Translations under genes and position numbers: made by a program
In this document: piece after piece, positions 61,855 through 64,000 of the stretch
Layout: every line of letters begins with the position of its first letter
Numbering within the stretch: position 1 is the first letter of the stretch
From: a virus
Strand: one strand, 5' to 3'
DNA length: 64,000 nucleotides
IMG/VR virus record: IMGVR_UViG_3300033816_000828
Location: 1-64,000 of that record
Notes under the pieces: generated by a model
Seen by the model: only the letters and a program-made list of their open reading frames with translations
Database searches by the model: none
What the model was told of the DNA's origin: nothing

Positions 61855-61883
61855 ATTATATATGGCCGTATTTGGTGTGTCAA
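61855..61883 (-). promoter_or_regulatory. Perfect-consensus sigma70 promoter
   Basis: TTGACA (61883-61878), exactly 17 bases, TATAAT (61860-61855) on the minus strand. It should drive the small charged gene, the CPLxKW protein, the macro-domain gene and perhaps the glycan cluster beyond. Strongest promoter in the window. Confidence 0.85.
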
Positions 61884-61907
61884 GCACTGAAATAAAAAAA
61901 TATTTTC

Positions 61908-61936
61908 TTGACTACGACGAATACTACAACTATAGT
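61908..61936 (+). promoter_or_regulatory. Divergent promoter-like site reading toward the protease genes
   Basis: TTGACT (61908-61913), 17 bases, TATAGT (61931-61936) on the + strand, about 24 bp from the minus-strand -35. A message would run antisense through the subtilisin and trypsin genes; no coding frame follows it. Function inferred. Confidence 0.35.
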
Positions 61937-61939
61937 ATT
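61920..61939. promoter_or_regulatory. Inverted repeat, possible operator
   Basis: AATACTA, six bases, TAGTATT: a perfect 7-bp inverted repeat with 20-bp total length. It overlaps the -10 of the + strand promoter-like site and lies just downstream of the subtilisin gene's stop. It could bind a dimeric repressor; it has no T-tract, so a terminator is less likely. Confidence 0.4.
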
Positions 61940-61955
61940 ATTCAGACGGTTGATA

Positions 61956-62870
61956 TTATATATTAGGTAATCTCAATATTCCGTATCCTTGATACTCTTT
62001 TGTTCTAAATTTCTTGTTTTTTAATTGACTTGCACACTGTGAAAATATACTGATATAATCAGCTGTATTATTTAGTTTCAAAGATTTAGTTTGTCTACTA
62101 TAAGATAAAAGCAGACTTGCACAACCAACAGCAAATGGATTAGCCATACTAGTACCACTCATTGCTGCGTAGGAATTATTCGGAACACAACTGACTATAT
62201 CTTGTCCTGGAGATAAGAAATCCAGTTCATTACCCTTACATGTAAAGCTAGATCTGTTTAAATTTCTATCAATAGATCCAATAGCTATTGTTTCATCGTA
62301 TTTTGCCGGATACATAATTGGACTAGTTTCTCCGCTGTTTCCAGCAGCACAAAAAATTACGCATCCTTTTTTTATAGCGTATTTAATTGCATTATATATA
62401 TCTTTAGAGTTACTTGGTGATCCTAATGACATTGTAATAAAATCACACTTATTATCAGCAGCAAAAACTATTCCTTTTGCTATATTAATATTGTTGCCAT
62501 TACCAGAACCGTCTAGAGCCTTAATTGGTAATACTTTGGATTTTGGAGCGATACCAACCATTCCATAACCATTATTTTCTCCACAGATTGATCCCGTAAC
62601 ATGAGTACCATGACCATGATCATCATAGGGATCTTGTTTTTTATTTAGTAGATTAATTCCTTGTAGAATATTATTTTTCAGATCAGGGTGATTATAGTCA
62701 CACCCGGTATCAATAACTGCTATCTTTGTATTTTCTCCTTGACTTTTCTTCCAAAATGATTGTATATTAAATAATATAATTTCCCAGCCTAATATCTGAC
62801 TACTTTGTGGAGATAATCCATAAATATTTTCTCTATAATGCGGTAATAGAGAGCAATCATTCTTTAACAT
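61956..62870 (-). CDS. Subtilisin-like serine protease (S8)
   Basis: 304 residues with all three catalytic motifs: KIAVIDTGCDYNHPD (Asp), DDHGHGTHVTGS (His), CAAGNSGE (oxyanion Asn) and MSGTSMANPFAVG (Ser). No signal peptide, no long propeptide; this resembles intracellular subtilisins. It would act in the infected cell or inside the virion. Its start overlaps the end of the exported trypsin-like gene by 14 bases, so the two proteases are probably co-translated though aimed at different compartments. Confidence 0.9.
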   Translation of the reverse strand: MLKNDCSLLPHYRENIYGLSPQSSQILGWEIILFNIQSFWKKSQGENTKIAVIDTGCDYNHPDLKNNILQGINLLNKKQDPYDDHGHGTHVTGSICGENNGYGMVGIAPKSKVLPIKALDGSGNGNNINIAKGIVFAADNKCDFITMSLGSPSNSKDIYNAIKYAIKKGCVIFCAAGNSGETSPIMYPAKYDETIAIGSIDRNLNRSSFTCKGNELDFLSPGQDIVSCVPNNSYAAMSGTSMANPFAVGCASLLLSYSRQTKSLKLNNTADYISIFSQCASQLKNKKFRTKEYQGYGILRLPNI

Positions 62871-63606
62871 ATCTATTTTCTCTTATCCATGATACAAATT
62901 TTGATACTCTAGTATGACAACCCTCATCCATATATGACGAGTCTGGTTTTTTGTCCACTGCCATGACACAGGAGTTGATTCCTGCCAGTTTGCCGTCAAT
63001 AAATAAACCTCCACCGCTGTCACCACTAGAAATTAAAAATTCAAGTGCTGTGTGATTTTTGGAGCCTCTGCGTGTTGGTGAACATACTAACAAATCCTTT
63101 TCAAATGCGTCTACTTTATTTGATCCAGCTCTTCTATTATTATCTGATTTTTTAGCTCCTGTAAGAAATGTTCCATGTATTCCAAAACCAGATATACAAC
63201 ATACTTTATTTAACTCATCTGTATTTTCATATAATTCAGGATAAAAATCTATATTAAATGAGGTATCAGAGTGTCCTATAGCAATATCAGAATTTCCAAT
63301 TTCGCTATTGAAATCTTTATGTATAATAATTTTTTTCACAATAATAGTTTTATCTTTATCTAATTTAATAAGAGCTAATTTATGATCTTTAACTACATGG
63401 GCTGCGGTTAAAAAATTATGATTATCTATTAATACCGCAGACGCACAGAACTGAGTATCGTCATTATATACTCCACATAGTCGTGTAACGTATTTAAATT
63501 TTGATCCATATTCTATATATTTAGAATCTTCCACACTTGGATCTGTCGTTCCACCAAAACAAGATAATGATGTAAAAAATAAAATCAAAAAGAGGAATTT
63601 TTTCAT
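62857..63606 (-). CDS. Exported trypsin-like serine protease (S1)
   Basis: 249 residues. The N-terminus KKFLFLILFFTSLSCFGG is a signal peptide, with Cys at its end as a weak lipobox. NFLTAAHVV gives the His, GNSDIAIGH the Asp region, and ISSGDSGGGLF the Ser, complete for chymotrypsin-type peptidases. The strong GGAGG is 8 nt before the ATG. Expected location: periplasm or outside. In a phage it may act on the host envelope or virion maturation. A TTTGGTGTA element lies 34 bases before the gene. Confidence 0.88.
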   Translation of the reverse strand: MKKFLFLILFFTSLSCFGGTTDPSVEDSKYIEYGSKFKYVTRLCGVYNDDTQFCASAVLIDNHNFLTAAHVVKDHKLALIKLDKDKTIIVKKIIIHKDFNSEIGNSDIAIGHSDTSFNIDFYPELYENTDELNKVCCISGFGIHGTFLTGAKKSDNNRRAGSNKVDAFEKDLLVCSPTRRGSKNHTALEFLISSGDSGGGLFIDGKLAGINSCVMAVDKKPDSSYMDEGCHTRVSKFVSWIRENRYVKE

Positions 63607-63639
63607 AGTATCCTCCAGTGTTATATGATCTTATTTTAA

Positions 63640-63654
63640 TACACCAAATTATAA
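63640..63654 (-). promoter_or_regulatory. Repeated promoter-like element, copy 2
   Basis: Minus strand TTATAATTTGGTGTA, 13 of 15 bases identical with 43450-43464, just before the trypsin-like gene. It also overlaps the end of the ATPase gene. Function inferred from repetition and position. Confidence 0.35.
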
Positions 63655-64000
63655 TATTTGTGATGCTATTAAGCATCCTTTAGAAACCGCATGTAATGGA
63701 TCTGATGCGTGTTTAATTTGTTTAATTTCTAGAGGAAAATTATTTTCTACTAGTTTTTCTGAAAATTTTTCTATATAACCGCTGGCCTGCGATGTTCCTC
63801 CAGCAATTACTATTGTTAGTGGATTTTTAAATTTAGGTAAAGATTTATGGCCAATTAATGCTACACTCAATTGTTTAGTTGTATAGTCAATTAATCTTTC
63901 ATAATAGGCTGACACCGCCCCCAAAATAGGATTATCATTTGATTCTCCTATTCTAAAACCTCCATTCTCCTTCTCTGCCTGCACAACGCTATCAGTCTCT
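63649..64000 (-). CDS. Actin/Hsp70-like ATPase, C-terminal part (runs off the window)
   Basis: Only the last 117 codons are in the window; the frame continues without a stop past position 64000, and a GTG at 63984 is probably internal. LTIVIAGGTSQASGYIEKF is the late nucleotide-binding motif (VxxGGT) of the actin/Hsp70/ParM fold, and DPLHAVSKGCLIAS matches the following helix. Whether it is a chaperone, a ParM/phage-tubulin-like cytoskeletal filament or another ATPase cannot be decided from this end. Confidence 0.65.
   Translation of the reverse strand, partial: ETDSVVQAEKENGGFRIGESNDNPILGAVSAYYERLIDYTTKQLSVALIGHKSLPKFKNPLTIVIAGGTSQASGYIEKFSEKLVENNFPLEIKQIKHASDPLHAVSKGCLIASQIL

Overview
The window reads as part of a large, AT-rich, tailed-phage-like genome (a jumbo-phage type of gene set) rather than a bacterial chromosome. 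Evidence: a nearly unbroken run of minus-strand genes with ATGA-type overlaps; a full phage-style replication set; a sigma factor, PhoH, class II ribonucleotide reductase and dCMP deaminase; tail-fibre-like proteins; several virus-type nucleases; and no ribosomal, tRNA or central-metabolism genes. Capsid, terminase, portal and tape-measure genes are not visible, so they would lie outside the window. Shine-Dalgarno sites and three sigma70-like promoters suggest a host that uses ordinary sigma70 promoters; the host itself cannot be named from this sequence.

Layout. 0-3.9 kb: one large + strand gene (probable virion surface protein) converging on everything else. 3.9-6.2 kb: a Cys-rich protein, a zinc ribbon and a candidate recombination protein, then a Vsr-like endonuclease. 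6.2-10.9 kb: first glycan cluster (nucleotidyltransferase-like, methyltransferase-like, two GT4 glycosyltransferases). 10.9-24.9 kb: replication and recombination: ssb with its own promoter and terminator, a C-family DNA polymerase split into two genes with a 59-residue protein and a DEDD exonuclease between the halves, RecB/Cas4-like nuclease, dNMP kinase, primase, DnaB helicase, RecA-like recombinase, two endonucleases, PhoH. 24.9-27.7 kb: B12-dependent ribonucleotide reductase and dCMP deaminase. 27.7-32.1 kb: small membrane or exported proteins around a papain-like peptidase whose catalytic Cys is also the splice junction of a 373-residue intein. 32.1-46.3 kb: appendage proteins: an Fn3-metallopeptidase, a YadA-head-like repeat protein, a fibre with a seven-repeat FG-GAP-like propeller, Cys-rich and structural proteins, and a sulfotransferase. 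46.3-50.5 kb: three glycosyltransferases, a DeoC-like pseudoenzyme and a ClpP-like protease. 50.5-53.5 kb: sigma factor, endonuclease VII-like nuclease and unknowns. 53.5-60.9 kb: third glycan cluster (GT4, GMP reductase, deoxyribosyltransferase-like, GT15-FkbM fusion, GDP-mannose 3,5-epimerase-like, DUF5672-like). 60.9-64 kb: macro-domain protein, small proteins, a promoter region, a subtilisin, a trypsin-like protease and the end of an actin/Hsp70-like ATPase.

Together: a largely self-sufficient replisome and dNTP supply, a heavy investment in sugar synthesis, transfer and modification, at least five peptidases of distinct families, and large modular appendages. No stretch over 300 bases lacks a gene. 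No tRNA, rRNA, CRISPR array or insertion sequence was found. All family calls are from reading motifs by eye; no database search was run.
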